From: CAWUKT01 sp963923035 | Lineage (GTDB): Bacteria; Bacteroidota; Bacteroidia; J057; JADKCL01 | DNA length: 18,855 nt | Reading direction: 5' to 3' | Assembly: GCA_963923035.1 (NCBI GenBank) | Contig: CAWUKT010000110.1 | Span: 1-18,855 of the forward strand | Shown here: piece after piece, positions 1-6,672 of the stretch | Position numbering within the stretch: the first letter of the stretch is position 1 | How the letters are laid out: the number at the start of each line of letters is the position of its first letter | The notes under the pieces: generated by a model | What the model was told of the DNA's origin: nothing | Seen by the model: the letters and a program-made list of their open reading frames with translations, nothing else | Databases searched by the model: none | Position numbers and translations under genes: made by a program

Positions 1-2
1 CG

Positions 3-656
3 GAAAACATCAACGAGGTGTTCAATGAGTGGATTCAGGATGCCACTTTTGAAGGAGATCCGTCGGATTCGGGCTATTTCTACGGAAGCCTGGTACCGGA
101 AATTCTGCTGGCCCTTTTGACGGACGGAGGGTACACCGTAAAGCAGATCATTGCGGCGTTCAAAAAAGGAGGGCGAAGGCTTCGGAAGTTATTCGACGAC
201 ATGGGGAGTAGAGGGGGAAGAGGCTATTTTCCGACAATAACAGACCAAGCTGATGTTTTAGATTATTTGGCTAAAATTCCGGAGCCATATCGTCAGAAGT
301 TGATTGATGATTTTGGAAAGAAAGCGTTTCTAAGAGTTAGAAGCGATGGGGTTCTATCTTCTACTGCTCGTTCGATTGATGCCGAAAATCAGATTTATAA
401 ATATGCTACCTGGCTTATACAAGTAGATAAGGACCTAATAGGAAGTTCAGCTTTTTCAAGGTGGTTAGCCAGTCGAATTATGGATGCAAAGTCTTCTGGA
501 TTAAAAAAGATTGAGTTCTATGGACTTAGTATTGGGAATCGTAAATTGAAGAATCTATTGATAAGGAAATTTGGCCAAGAAGGATGGCTTGTTGAGATTA
601 TAGAGGCATCTGGTGACGCTGCGCCAACGATAAAATTTTCTATAGATTTAAAGTGA
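3..656 (+). CDS. C-terminal part of a putative polymorphic toxin (5' end outside window)
   Basis: The frame is open to the left edge of the window. The GTG at 18 is the first possible start inside it, but codons upstream of it are also open, so this is most likely the tail of a longer gene. The first ~70 residues (containing GYFYGSLVPEILLALLTDGG) resemble the hydrophobic 'pre-toxin' stretch found before variable tips of Bacteroidota polymorphic toxins. The remaining ~140 residues are polar and I do not recognise them; no catalytic motif is obvious. Base composition changes inside the gene, from GC-rich before about base 220 to AT-rich after it, as expected when a toxin tip is exchanged by recombination. 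The stop overlaps the start of the next gene (GTGA at 653-656), which suggests translational coupling to a cognate immunity protein. The toxin assignment is inference from architecture and context; a plain hypothetical protein remains possible. Confidence 0.6.
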   Translation, partial: ENINEVFNEWIQDATFEGDPSDSGYFYGSLVPEILLALLTDGGYTVKQIIAAFKKGGRRLRKLFDDMGSRGGRGYFPTITDQADVLDYLAKIPEPYRQKLIDDFGKKAFLRVRSDGVLSSTARSIDAENQIYKYATWLIQVDKDLIGSSAFSRWLASRIMDAKSSGLKKIEFYGLSIGNRKLKNLLIRKFGQEGWLVEIIEASGDAAPTIKFSIDLK

Positions 657-1045
657 AAATGGTTCACCTGACTATCCACAACCATATCGATCCAGCACCT
701 TACCTTAACGCCTTGGGGTTTTCGGACTCGGAAAAGGCCGTGGAGCGTCCCGGGATAATTCGTGAATTTGACCGGGTGGCGGCGGAATTGAGAGATGCCC
801 TTGACCCCGTTAGTTGCCCGATGGAACTGGAGATTGTCGGTCCTCCATTTGGTTGGAGGGTAAAAATCCAGCGGTGCTGTTGGTGGAGGAGGCCGCAAAT
901 ATGGTGGAGATTACGTGCTTTTAGGCGAGAATATCAAAAAAGGGTTATGCAAAATTTTGAACGGATGCTTGAAAGTGAAGGGAAGAGTTTGGACGATCTC
1001 GAATGGAGGACGTTCCAAGGCTCTTCACGCGGCGGAGAAAAATGA
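653..1045 (+). CDS. Small basic protein, putative immunity protein, paralogue 1
   Basis: This 130-residue protein is cytosolic, with no signal peptide or membrane segment. The GTG at 653 overlaps the upstream stop as GTGA; the ATG at 659 is an alternative start two codons later. I do not recognise a named family. It aligns almost without gaps to the protein at 1098-1496. Shared features are an N-terminal I/V-D-P followed by Y-L, an acidic helix near residues 35-50, a central strand ending in V-K-I/V-R-I, a Cys-Cys pair at residues 75-76, then W, R-P at 80-81 and a W with a following arginine, and a basic helical tail. Being coupled directly behind a toxin-like tip makes an immunity role plausible. 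It could instead be an unrelated accessory protein; the function is inferred from position only. Confidence 0.7.
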   Translation: MKMVHLTIHNHIDPAPYLNALGFSDSEKAVERPGIIREFDRVAAELRDALDPVSCPMELEIVGPPFGWRVKIQRCCWWRRPQIWWRLRAFRREYQKRVMQNFERMLESEGKSLDDLEWRTFQGSSRGGEK

Positions 1046-1101
1046 GGCTGACGCTTTTCGAGACCAACTATGAAAAGTTCTCAAAGGATTTTTTGAAATG
1101 A
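1042..1101 (+). CDS. 19-codon coupling ORF or remnant of a third paralogue
   Basis: This tiny frame starts at ATG 1042, inside the stop of the preceding gene (ATGA). It ends with a TGA at 1099-1101 that overlaps the ATG of the next gene (again ATGA). Its residues 3-10 (LTLFETNY) match residues 59-66 (LELHETNY) of the downstream paralogue at six of eight positions, with mostly different synonymous codons. It may therefore be the relict of a deleted paralogue, kept because it carries ribosomes from one gene to the next. Whether a stable peptide is made is unknown. Confidence 0.4.
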   Translation: MRLTLFETNYEKFSKDFLK

Positions 1102-1496
1102 GTAAGTCTATTCATGTAAGAAATAAGGTCGACCCACATCGCTATTTGGATCAATTGATGGTTGATCAGAGGTTGAAAAGCTTTGAGGTTACTCAGGCGA
1201 AGGTAGAATATAACCGACTTGTAGAGAAAGTCCGGCAATCAATATTTGGTCTGCCCTGTAAATACAATTCACTTGAATTGCATGAAACGAATTATGATGT
1301 CAAGGTACGAATCATGAAATGCTGTATTTGGGTCCGTCCGATTGTTTGGTACCGGTCTCATTTATTAAAGTATCGCCATTGGGCTTTTAAGGTGGACGGG
1401 ATGATTGAATCACTGCGCATAGAAAATCGGGAGGAAGAACGCCGGCGTATCCAGCGCTTCAAGCGGGCCCGAAACTTGTTGGTGTTCTTGCGATAA
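1098..1496 (+). CDS. Small basic protein, putative immunity protein, paralogue 2
   Basis: This 132-residue protein starts at an ATG that overlaps the stop of the 19-codon frame before it. It is a divergent paralogue of the protein at 653-1045. Conserved features are V-D-P near residue 12 with Y-L four residues on, Cys-Cys at exactly 75-76, R-P at 80-81, W84 and R86, and a long arginine-rich C-terminal helix that ends in a hydrophobic LLVFL stretch. An extra cysteine (C54) corresponds to C55 of the paralogue. There is no signal peptide. Tandem immunity paralogues behind a toxin tip are common in polymorphic toxin loci, where they protect against related toxins; that role here is inference. The gene is AT-richer than the core genes to the right of the window, consistent with recent acquisition. 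Confidence 0.7.
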   Translation: MSKSIHVRNKVDPHRYLDQLMVDQRLKSFEVTQAKVEYNRLVEKVRQSIFGLPCKYNSLELHETNYDVKVRIMKCCIWVRPIVWYRSHLLKYRHWAFKVDGMIESLRIENREEERRRIQRFKRARNLLVFLR

Positions 1497-1728
1497 GTAA
1501 GAAGAATGTCTACATACTTTGTACAACCGTAATTTTTTCAAAATCAGGATTCAGGCTAAATTGATCAGTCACAGAACGTTAGTTTATAGTGCTTGCCGCA
1601 ATTGAAAATAGCTGATGCGCACCAGAGAAAAGTTAGATCTAAATTTTTCTTTGCACCGAGAGTCCCTTGAGACAACATCCGAAAAGGCTGACCTTGCTGC
1701 GGGTGGTAAGTTGAATCCAAAATTGTAA

Positions 1729-2256
1729 ATGAAACGATCCGATATATGGTCATTGGTAGGGATAGTTCTCTCCTTTGTAATCGTCTTTCACGACAAGTGG
1801 TGGCCAACGGCGCCCATCTCTACTTCGCAAGAATATGAGATCAGTCTGAACCGTTGGCGGACCCAGCTTGGGATGGCGCCGGTATTGGAAGGAATGTCTT
1901 TTGACCAATCCAAAAATCGGGAGGTGGACTTCAGGCGCCCGGTCGGCCAGCTTGGTCAGGAGCCGTTTCTCCATCAAAAGGCTATCTTCTGGGAGGAGTC
2001 GGGACAACGAAAAGCCGAGCAAGATTTCTACCGGTTCTTGGAAGGAAGGGATACCGTGCGACTGTTCATCCAATTCAGTTTCGAATCTTTCCGGGCCGGG
2101 CAGAATCCTGTCTTGGTTGAGTTGGCCTATTCATCTGAATTTGATAAAGGCATGGTGGAGAAAAATCGGTTGGAACATCGTGAAGCGATTGAATTTATGC
2201 GGGGTCGGGAAAAAGAGGATATAGCACGGGCATGGGAGCGGTATTTGGAAGAATAA
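1729..2256 (+). CDS. Hypothetical protein with an N-terminal membrane anchor
   Basis: This 175-residue protein starts at ATG 1729. Residues ~6-21 form a single hydrophobic segment (DIWSLVGIVLSFVIVF) followed by a tryptophan pair. The rest is polar and charged, ending in a glutamate/arginine-rich helix. This fits a small type II membrane protein with a soluble domain of unknown function; I recognise no family. The 232 bases upstream (1497-1728) hold no convincing gene or terminator. The 3' end overlaps the next plus-strand frame by 25 bases if the ATG at 2232 is that gene's start. It lies just behind the toxin/immunity-like group and may belong to the same cargo, but no sequence link supports a joint function. 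Confidence 0.6.
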   Translation: MKRSDIWSLVGIVLSFVIVFHDKWWPTAPISTSQEYEISLNRWRTQLGMAPVLEGMSFDQSKNREVDFRRPVGQLGQEPFLHQKAIFWEESGQRKAEQDFYRFLEGRDTVRLFIQFSFESFRAGQNPVLVELAYSSEFDKGMVEKNRLEHREAIEFMRGREKEDIARAWERYLEE

Positions 2257-2942
2257 AAGCAAAAACCAAGGTTTTTAGGCTTCATCAAGTTGTTTTGAGC
2301 TCGCTAACCCGACGGTGCTGGGCCTTGATTTTGTTCATGGCGATCGCGTGGATGGGGCAGGGGCAAACAAAATCCCAGCCCCGTCGGCTATCTATTCCAC
2401 TGTACAACCTCGCTGGCAATCGTACTTACGATGGCGGTTGGCAGCTGGGGGGAGGATTACGATATGGACAGCATGAAATTGCTGGCTTCTACGCTACGCC
2501 ATTCATCGACGATGGCCCATTTGCTGGGGCACATTACCGTTACTATCTACGAGGATCAGGACGACCGGCCCAACCTTTTGTCGGCTTGGAAGGTGGTGTT
2601 GGAGTTCTTCCCGATTATTTAAGCACCAGTTCCGTTTTTTTTGATTTGCGTACCCGCGGAATTTATGGTGTGGCCGGGATAGAGCTTCCCTTATGGGGTT
2701 CTTTATGGGGATTCGGGCAATTGGGGATCGGGTTTACTGATCTCCTGCTTCTGGAAGATCCTAGGACTATAGATGACGTCGCCACCGTCGGCTTCGTCAC
2801 CTTCGGATTCAAGTACGACATATTGCTACGGGGTGAGCGTTCCGAAGAACAGTTTGTACCGCTTGACACTCCCGGGCGCCCCCGGTTTTTCCTGAGCTAC
2901 CGTGCCCGCTGGATTCCGTACAGCCCCTTTGTCTCCCACTAA
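2232..2942 (+). CDS. Outer-membrane beta-barrel-like protein, N-terminal part (interrupted)
   Basis: This 236-residue frame has a basic stretch and then a hydrophobic core (ALILFMAIAW, residues ~31-40) ending in GQGQ, read as a signal peptide; the 29-residue lead before it is long, so a TTG at 2295 may be the true start. The mature part alternates glycine and aromatic residues in short strands (GGWQLGGGLRYG, GAHYRYYLRG, GVAGIELPLW, GFVTFGFKYD), typical of small outer-membrane barrels. The TAA at 2940-2942 ends it without the usual terminal aromatic residue. The same frame then stays open for a further 116 codons of similar strand-like sequence, so the gene appears to be broken by one nonsense codon. 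The barrel assignment rests on pattern, not on a recognised family. Confidence 0.6.
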   Translation: MGAVFGRIKAKTKVFRLHQVVLSSLTRRCWALILFMAIAWMGQGQTKSQPRRLSIPLYNLAGNRTYDGGWQLGGGLRYGQHEIAGFYATPFIDDGPFAGAHYRYYLRGSGRPAQPFVGLEGGVGVLPDYLSTSSVFFDLRTRGIYGVAGIELPLWGSLWGFGQLGIGFTDLLLLEDPRTIDDVATVGFVTFGFKYDILLRGERSEEQFVPLDTPGRPRFFLSYRARWIPYSPFVSH

Positions 2943-3293
2943 ATTCTTGCTGAATGGGGTTGGCGTCCCTGGCTCCGTTTGTATGGGGCTTGGCAAGGTG
3001 GCCGGGTAGGCCAGTTCGACGAATTTGCCAGCCAGGGAGCCGGGGTTGGAGCAAAGATTTACAGCTACCAGCGCGGGCCTTTGTCGGTGGTTCATGAATT
3101 GGGTTTCTACTACCTCCGACGCCCTCAATTTGAATATTCAGCTTCCCATGTCCTGATCGGAAATCACTTTGAATACCAACTCAATCCCATGTGGAGTTGC
3201 TTCTTGGGGCAAGTGGTGCGGATAGATGGCGCTCCAATGGGACCGGAATTGGTAGGTGGGGTACAAGTGGCGATTGGGGGAGAAGGTAGATAG
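2943..3293 (+). pseudogene. C-terminal remainder of the interrupted barrel-like gene
   Basis: This segment continues in exactly the same frame directly after the TAA at 2940-2942 and runs 116 codons to its own stop. It carries further barrel-like strands (AGVGAKIYSYQRG, VVHELGFYYLRR, GNHFEYQLNP). There is no ATG near its beginning; a TTG at 2979 is the only plausible internal start, and no signal peptide follows it, so separate export is unlikely. A single base change at 2940 (for example C, A or G in place of T) would restore one protein of about 353 residues. A sequencing error, a recent mutation or stop readthrough would all look the same here. Confidence 0.55.
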
Positions 3294-3989
3294 AAAATAG
3301 TATTGTCTCACCCCCCAAAAAAGCCAGGGACAGAGGCTGAGCACCCCCATCTGCTGGCTCAATCAACAGAGAAACGATAAAAGTTTGACGTAAAAAATAG
3401 AATAACGAGTCAAATGTTGTAGTAGAACAAAAAGGATATGGTGAAGTGGATATAAATGATGATTCAAGTTCAAAGAGCAATGTCCCCAGGACCGAATTAG
3501 GTCACGGAAGGAAACGCTGCTGCATCCGGGTAATGGCAGGAGCCATTTCGAAGTGACTTATTTTGAACCGTACAAATGGGTTTGAACTCATGACGAAAGT
3601 AATAGGGCTTTTCATCCTATGCAAACCGCCTTGCTGAACCGTGTCACCGGGAGAGGGGCGGTTTCTCAGATTCCGAAAATCTTGGGCCGGAATGAGGGGA
3701 AATCGGAGCCTGAATTGTCGGAAAATGAGAATGAATTTTTTTTCGGTCTGTCAGCGGGAAAATGAGGGTGATTGGTCGATCCATGCTGAGCAAGCCATCC
3801 AAAATGGTATATTACGAGCGGTTTAATTTTAAGTCAGTACCGCGTAACACCTTGGTTCGCTGTCCTTTCCGAGTGGAAAACGGTCTTTTGTAGATCGATT
3901 TTGCTGCTTGGAAGGAGAAGAAAGGGCCTTGGTCGGTGTTGGGCGGTTGGCAATTGCAGAGACGGCCCCCGGCCATAAATTTTTTGGAA
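3294..3989 (+). other. Long region without a convincing gene
   Basis: About 700 bases separate the barrel-like gene from the next well-supported start. Stop codons are frequent in all frames except for short stretches; the best is a 48-codon frame at 3619-3765, listed separately. A weak 5-bp inverted repeat (TGAGC/GCTCA) near 3340-3360 is not followed by a T tract, so I do not call a terminator. I see no tRNA, CRISPR or insertion-sequence ends. The stretch could be decayed coding sequence. Confidence 0.5.
3619..3765 (+). CDS. Possible 48-residue small protein
   Basis: The frame runs from ATG 3619 to TGA 3763. The N-terminal half is basic and the C-terminal half is acidic (SEPELSENENEF) and ends in FFFGLSAGK. 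No ribosome binding site, signal peptide or family resemblance is visible. It is the only frame of any length in a 700-base gap. It may be a genuine small protein or a remnant of a larger gene; the support is weak. Confidence 0.2.
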   Translation: MQTALLNRVTGRGAVSQIPKILGRNEGKSEPELSENENEFFFGLSAGK

Positions 3990-4286
3990 ATGAAACTCAA
4001 ATTGTTCGTCGCGCTGGTTGCGGTCCTCGCAGTCTTTACAGGAAGCGTACACGCTGAAATGACCGTTTCGCCCCTCCAGGTCACCGAATCCCAAGACATC
4101 GATCCCCGCCTCGTCGACCAAATCAGTGAAGCCGTCGCGGCCCGCTGCGAGTTGACCTGTTGCGAAGTCCGTGATGCGTATTACGAAGGTAGAATGGAGA
4201 TTGAGAAGGTTTCGGATGGGTATGTGGTGTCGGTGCAGACGGTAGATGGGGGGATTGCGACGGTAGTAATTGACGACCTTTCCTGA
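3990..4286 (+). CDS. Small secreted protein with a CxxxCC motif
   Basis: This 98-residue protein starts at ATG 3990, chosen because a textbook signal peptide follows at once: KLK, a hydrophobic core (LFVALVAVLAVF) and a VHA cleavage site before E23. The mature ~76 residues contain three cysteines as C53-x3-C57-C58 inside a helix-like segment. Two strand-like stretches rich in valine follow (GYVVSVQTV, IATVVIDDL). The protein is thus probably periplasmic or secreted, and may use the cysteines for a disulfide or metal binding. I know no family for it. It is convergent with the minus-strand remnant at 4287-4654, whose stop abuts its own. Confidence 0.65.
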   Translation: MKLKLFVALVAVLAVFTGSVHAEMTVSPLQVTESQDIDPRLVDQISEAVAARCELTCCEVRDAYYEGRMEIEKVSDGYVVSVQTVDGGIATVVIDDLS

Positions 4287-4654
4287 TCAAGAGGTCATAC
4301 GGAAAGTCATTAGGCCGGTTGCTCCTCTGTCTTGCATCAACTTGATCATAGGAATGGATTGAGCTTTGGATTTAAGCCAAATTCTAATGTCGAGGAATCT
4401 GGTATAGCCAAACATCACTTCTTGATCCAATTCCTGATCGAGGGATAACAATTCCCCTCTGGAAAGGAGTGAGAGAGAGGATTCAGAACCGCTAGGAAAT
4501 TTTTTTAGAAGTGCTTGGGAGAGTAGCTTTCGATACTCTGTTCCCCATTCAGTGATTTCTATTGCTTTCAAGGCATCCCGGCGATTTCCTGCCGCAATTG
4601 GACGAGGTCGGCGCGGGTGGCGAGTTGTTGCAGGTCGTGTGGAGTTACAGGCAT
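4287..4654 (-). pseudogene. Frameshifted or chimeric gene remnant
   Basis: On the minus strand, ATG 4654 opens a GC-rich frame encoding a helical start (MPVTPHDLQQLATRADLVQL, then RQEIAGMP). It stops at 4568, 28 residues in. One frame over, from about base 4575, a sequence (DALKAIEITEWGTEYRKLL onward) continues for ~96 residues to a stop at 4287 and has no good start of its own; its only upstream initiator is a TTG at 4685. A -1 shift near 4570 joins the two into one protein of about 122 residues. Composition also changes there, GC-rich on the start side and AT-rich on the far side, so it may be a fusion of two unrelated pieces rather than a simple frameshift. The family is unknown. If the 132-residue frame from TTG 4685 is intact instead, it is a hypothetical protein. 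Confidence 0.45.
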
Positions 4655-4969
4655 ACGCTTTTCGTTTGCCCAAAAGACCCGCCAATTATTCGCCCCAAAA
4701 ATTCATTTCATGCAGTTCAGTTTTTCTTTTCCTGAACCGTGTTTTTTCGCAAGAGAATGGTGATTTCTACACCGTTTTCACAAAACCTGCAAATTTGTGA
4801 GTGGTCTGTTAGCGAATGGTTTAGGTGGAAAAAATGACGGAAAATTGAGCGAAATCGGACTTGGAAATGAAATGCAGGAGAAGTCAAAATATTTTTCCCC
4901 AAATGGCAATTTTTTTTGTCGCTGAAATTGTCGCATATTCGATCCGCAGCAAGCCATCGATTGATTGGA

Positions 4970-5239
4970 ATGAGTGATTTTTCCAGCCTAGACCCCAACG
5001 AAATGGACGCGACGCTTCTCGACGTGAAGGAGTTCGTGAACCACAAGCTGTGTTTGCGATTGGGCTGGGATGCGCGGATGCTGCGGGCCTTCATTGAGGG
5101 CGGATTCCTGGGCGGGCGCTATTTTGCCTCTCAGCGGGTCCACAAAACGAGCGAACGGTACCTGTACCTGGCGGTGCGGGACCGGATGAAAATGATGAAA
5201 CAAAGGGTCGAAGCCGATGAACAATTGTTGGATGATTGA
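4970..5239 (+). CDS. Hypothetical small helical protein
   Basis: This 89-residue protein starts at ATG 4970, preferred over an upstream in-frame TTG because the preceding 18 codons look non-coding. It is predicted soluble and mostly helical, with an arginine/lysine/methionine-rich segment (RDRMKMMKQRVEADEQ) near the end that could form an amphipathic helix. An N-terminal DVKEFVNHKLCLRLGW segment leads into a glycine-rich turn (EGGFLGGRYF). This could be a small nucleic-acid-binding or adaptor protein, but I recognise no family. The gene at 5365 follows on the same strand after 125 bases, so the two may be cotranscribed. The ~280 bases upstream contain a 6-bp inverted repeat (GTTCAG/CTGAAC, 4715-4737) but no clear Bacteroidota promoter. 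Confidence 0.55.
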   Translation: MSDFSSLDPNEMDATLLDVKEFVNHKLCLRLGWDARMLRAFIEGGFLGGRYFASQRVHKTSERYLYLAVRDRMKMMKQRVEADEQLLDD

Positions 5240-5279
5240 CGCCGAAAGATGGCCCCGCGTTGCATCTGCCATGCGAAAA

Positions 5280-5337
5280 GATGCCGGAAGATGCGGGAAG
5301 ATGGGCGCAGGATGCGTCCCGGATGCCGTGTGGATGC
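5280..5337 (+). repeat. Six helically phased GATG(C/G) repeats
   Basis: GATGC or GATGG begins at 5280, 5290, 5300, 5311, 5322 and 5333, a spacing of 10, 10, 11, 11 and 11 bases. All copies therefore face one side of the DNA helix. The array fills the gap between two small genes, just upstream of a strong ribosome binding site. Confidence 0.5.
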
Positions 5338-5350
5338 CCATTTTCACCGG

Positions 5351-5359
5351 AAAGGAGGT
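5351..5359 (+). promoter_or_regulatory. Strong Shine-Dalgarno sequence (AAAGGAGGT)
   Basis: A perfect anti-SD match ends 6 bases before ATG 5365 and fixes that start against the in-frame TTG at 5236. Such strong SD sites are uncommon in Bacteroidota genes, and none of the neighbours has one as good. Confidence 0.7.
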
Positions 5360-5364
5360 CCCCC

Positions 5365-5664
5365 ATGTCCAATGACCCACTGAAAAACCTCGATTTCGAG
5401 TTGCCGGACCCCCAGGCGCCGCCGCCCCCGCGTTTGTTCCCCGAAGACGAGCTCTGGACGCCCCCCGCCGATTGCCCCGATTGGCTGGTCGCGGAGTACA
5501 TGCCCACCCCTGACGTGGCCACGACCGATCTGGCGTGGCGCATCCTCTTTTACCCCAGCGAACCCGTCTGGTGGAACGCGCAGTACGGCCTTCGCGTGGT
5601 GAACCTGCGTCGCCGCTTCGTGTACGACCAGTGGAAGCAGGGGGAGATGGATTGGGCGGGGTGA
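5365..5664 (+). CDS. Hypothetical proline- and tryptophan-rich small protein
   Basis: This 99-residue protein has its start fixed by the Shine-Dalgarno at 5351-5359. The N-terminal third is acidic and proline-rich with a PPPPR tract. The C-terminal two thirds are unusually rich in tryptophan and tyrosine (WTPPADCPDWLVAEY, then ILFYPSEPVWWNAQYGLR), followed by a basic RRRF patch. There is no signal peptide or membrane segment. The gene is clearly GC-rich with G/C third positions, like the host core genes and unlike the AT-rich flanks on its right. It is convergent with the lipoprotein gene, whose stop lies 4 bases beyond. I do not recognise the family. Confidence 0.6.
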   Translation: MSNDPLKNLDFELPDPQAPPPPRLFPEDELWTPPADCPDWLVAEYMPTPDVATTDLAWRILFYPSEPVWWNAQYGLRVVNLRRRFVYDQWKQGEMDWAG

Positions 5665-5668
5665 GGGG

Positions 5669-6367
5669 CTATTTCGGCAGTCCTCCCCCCCAATTATGGC
5701 CTAGTGATCCGGTAAACTCTACCGAGTAGGGATAGGAGTCATCTGACATTCCGTTACTTCCTCGTTCCATCTTTATTATTAGTTGGCCGGTTCCTCCTTC
5801 ATTGTTTCGAAAGTCAATGGTTTGGACAGTGCTTCCTGGGACAAAGGAACGATCAATGGCAAAGCTCTCCAGTATGCCCAAACCAATATCTTCATATAAC
5901 ATCTCTCCCTTTGTCAAGTAAATATTCCAAAATGGTTCAGTTCCCTCTCCTTTGAAAGTACATCTCTTTTGCCTTCGAGAAATTTGATCTTTTAACTTTC
6001 TGGGAGGAGTGACATCTACTGGGGGGAGTACCTTTGTTCCTGTAGCTTTTTGTAAATAATATTTATTTACAAATCCTTCTGTATGCAACATCTTCACTTT
6101 TACCCAGTTGGAATTGTCCGGGATTTCCTCAGTGATTAATATACTTCCATCTGGTAGCATTCCTAATAGTTCGCTTTCCGAATCTGGGGTCTTCCGAAGA
6201 GCTAACCAAGGTTCCTTCCGGTCACCTCTTGTTTTAGTTACTACTGTTGTGTCCGTATTGTTTTCCTCTATTTTGGGTTCTGGGTTTTGAGACTCTGAAC
6301 TAGTTTGAGACTCTTGGCATGACATAAAAAGTCCTGCTAGGCAAATCGAATATAAAAGTGTTTTCAT
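5669..6367 (-). CDS. Lipoprotein with an SH3-like domain and a COG3650-like C-terminal domain
   Basis: This 232-residue protein starts at ATG 6367. Residues 1-16 are a lipoprotein signal ending LFMS before C17, the lipidation cysteine, so the protein is attached to the cell envelope. A low-complexity serine/glutamate/asparagine linker follows (18-50). Residues ~54-106 fit a bacterial SH3 domain (LALRKTPDSESELLGMLPDG, later W-V-K-V and GFVNKYYL). Residues ~136-232 contain FKGEGTEPFW, LYEDIG and SYPYSVEF, the pattern of the COG3650-like domain found in envelope lipoproteins. SH3 domains of this type often bind peptidoglycan or peptides; the ligand here is unknown. The gene is AT-rich compared with the genes at 5365 and right of 7863. 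Domain calls are by eye. Confidence 0.75.
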   Translation of the reverse strand: MKTLLYSICLAGLFMSCQESQTSSESQNPEPKIEENNTDTTVVTKTRGDRKEPWLALRKTPDSESELLGMLPDGSILITEEIPDNSNWVKVKMLHTEGFVNKYYLQKATGTKVLPPVDVTPPRKLKDQISRRQKRCTFKGEGTEPFWNIYLTKGEMLYEDIGLGILESFAIDRSFVPGSTVQTIDFRNNEGGTGQLIIKMERGSNGMSDDSYPYSVEFTGSLGHNWGGGLPK

Positions 6368-6672
6368 ACCCAAGGCTTAATGTTTAAGTAAGATTATGTC
6401 TGGACTCCTCAAAAGTTGGGTTAATATACAATTATTTTGTTAAGTCGGTTTAAGTTGTGTGGTGTGACCCTATGATTTGCAGGTGAATGGCTTGTAAAGA
6501 TGTTGCTAGTACTTCAAAGTCAATGGTTTCGAATTGTGCATTGGTTCTCATTCGCCCCCATTTATGGTTGTTTGTTGATGAGGCGGGTGATTAATTGAAC
6601 CAGGTGTATTCGTCTTCTTGGTTGTGATTTGTGTGTGTTTGATATGGATAGCTGTTGTGTTGATGATGATTT
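6368..6672 (+). other. Divergent intergenic region
   Basis: About 300 AT-rich bases lie between the lipoprotein start and the ankyrin/CFI-box gene. I see no exact TAnnTTTG box on either strand. From 6591 to beyond 6672 one plus frame is open and encodes a strongly hydrophobic stretch (from about 6618, LVVICVCLIWIAVVLMMIYG). It is out of frame with the downstream gene and may be a lost membrane anchor. Confidence 0.4.

Noticed and set aside
4560..4580. Programmed -1 frameshift in the minus-strand remnant
   Set aside because: No slippery heptamer (X-XXY-YYZ) or downstream pseudoknot is visible at the junction, so decay or a sequence error is the simpler reading.
5236..5364. N-terminal extension of the gene at 5365 from TTG 5236
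   Set aside because: The perfect Shine-Dalgarno at 5351-5359 points to ATG 5365, and the upstream codons coincide with the GATG repeat array.
5811..6529. 13-base direct repeat AAGTCAATGGTTT at 5811 and 6517
   Set aside because: A repeat of this length is expected about once or more by chance in a window of this size, and neither copy flanks anything recognisable.
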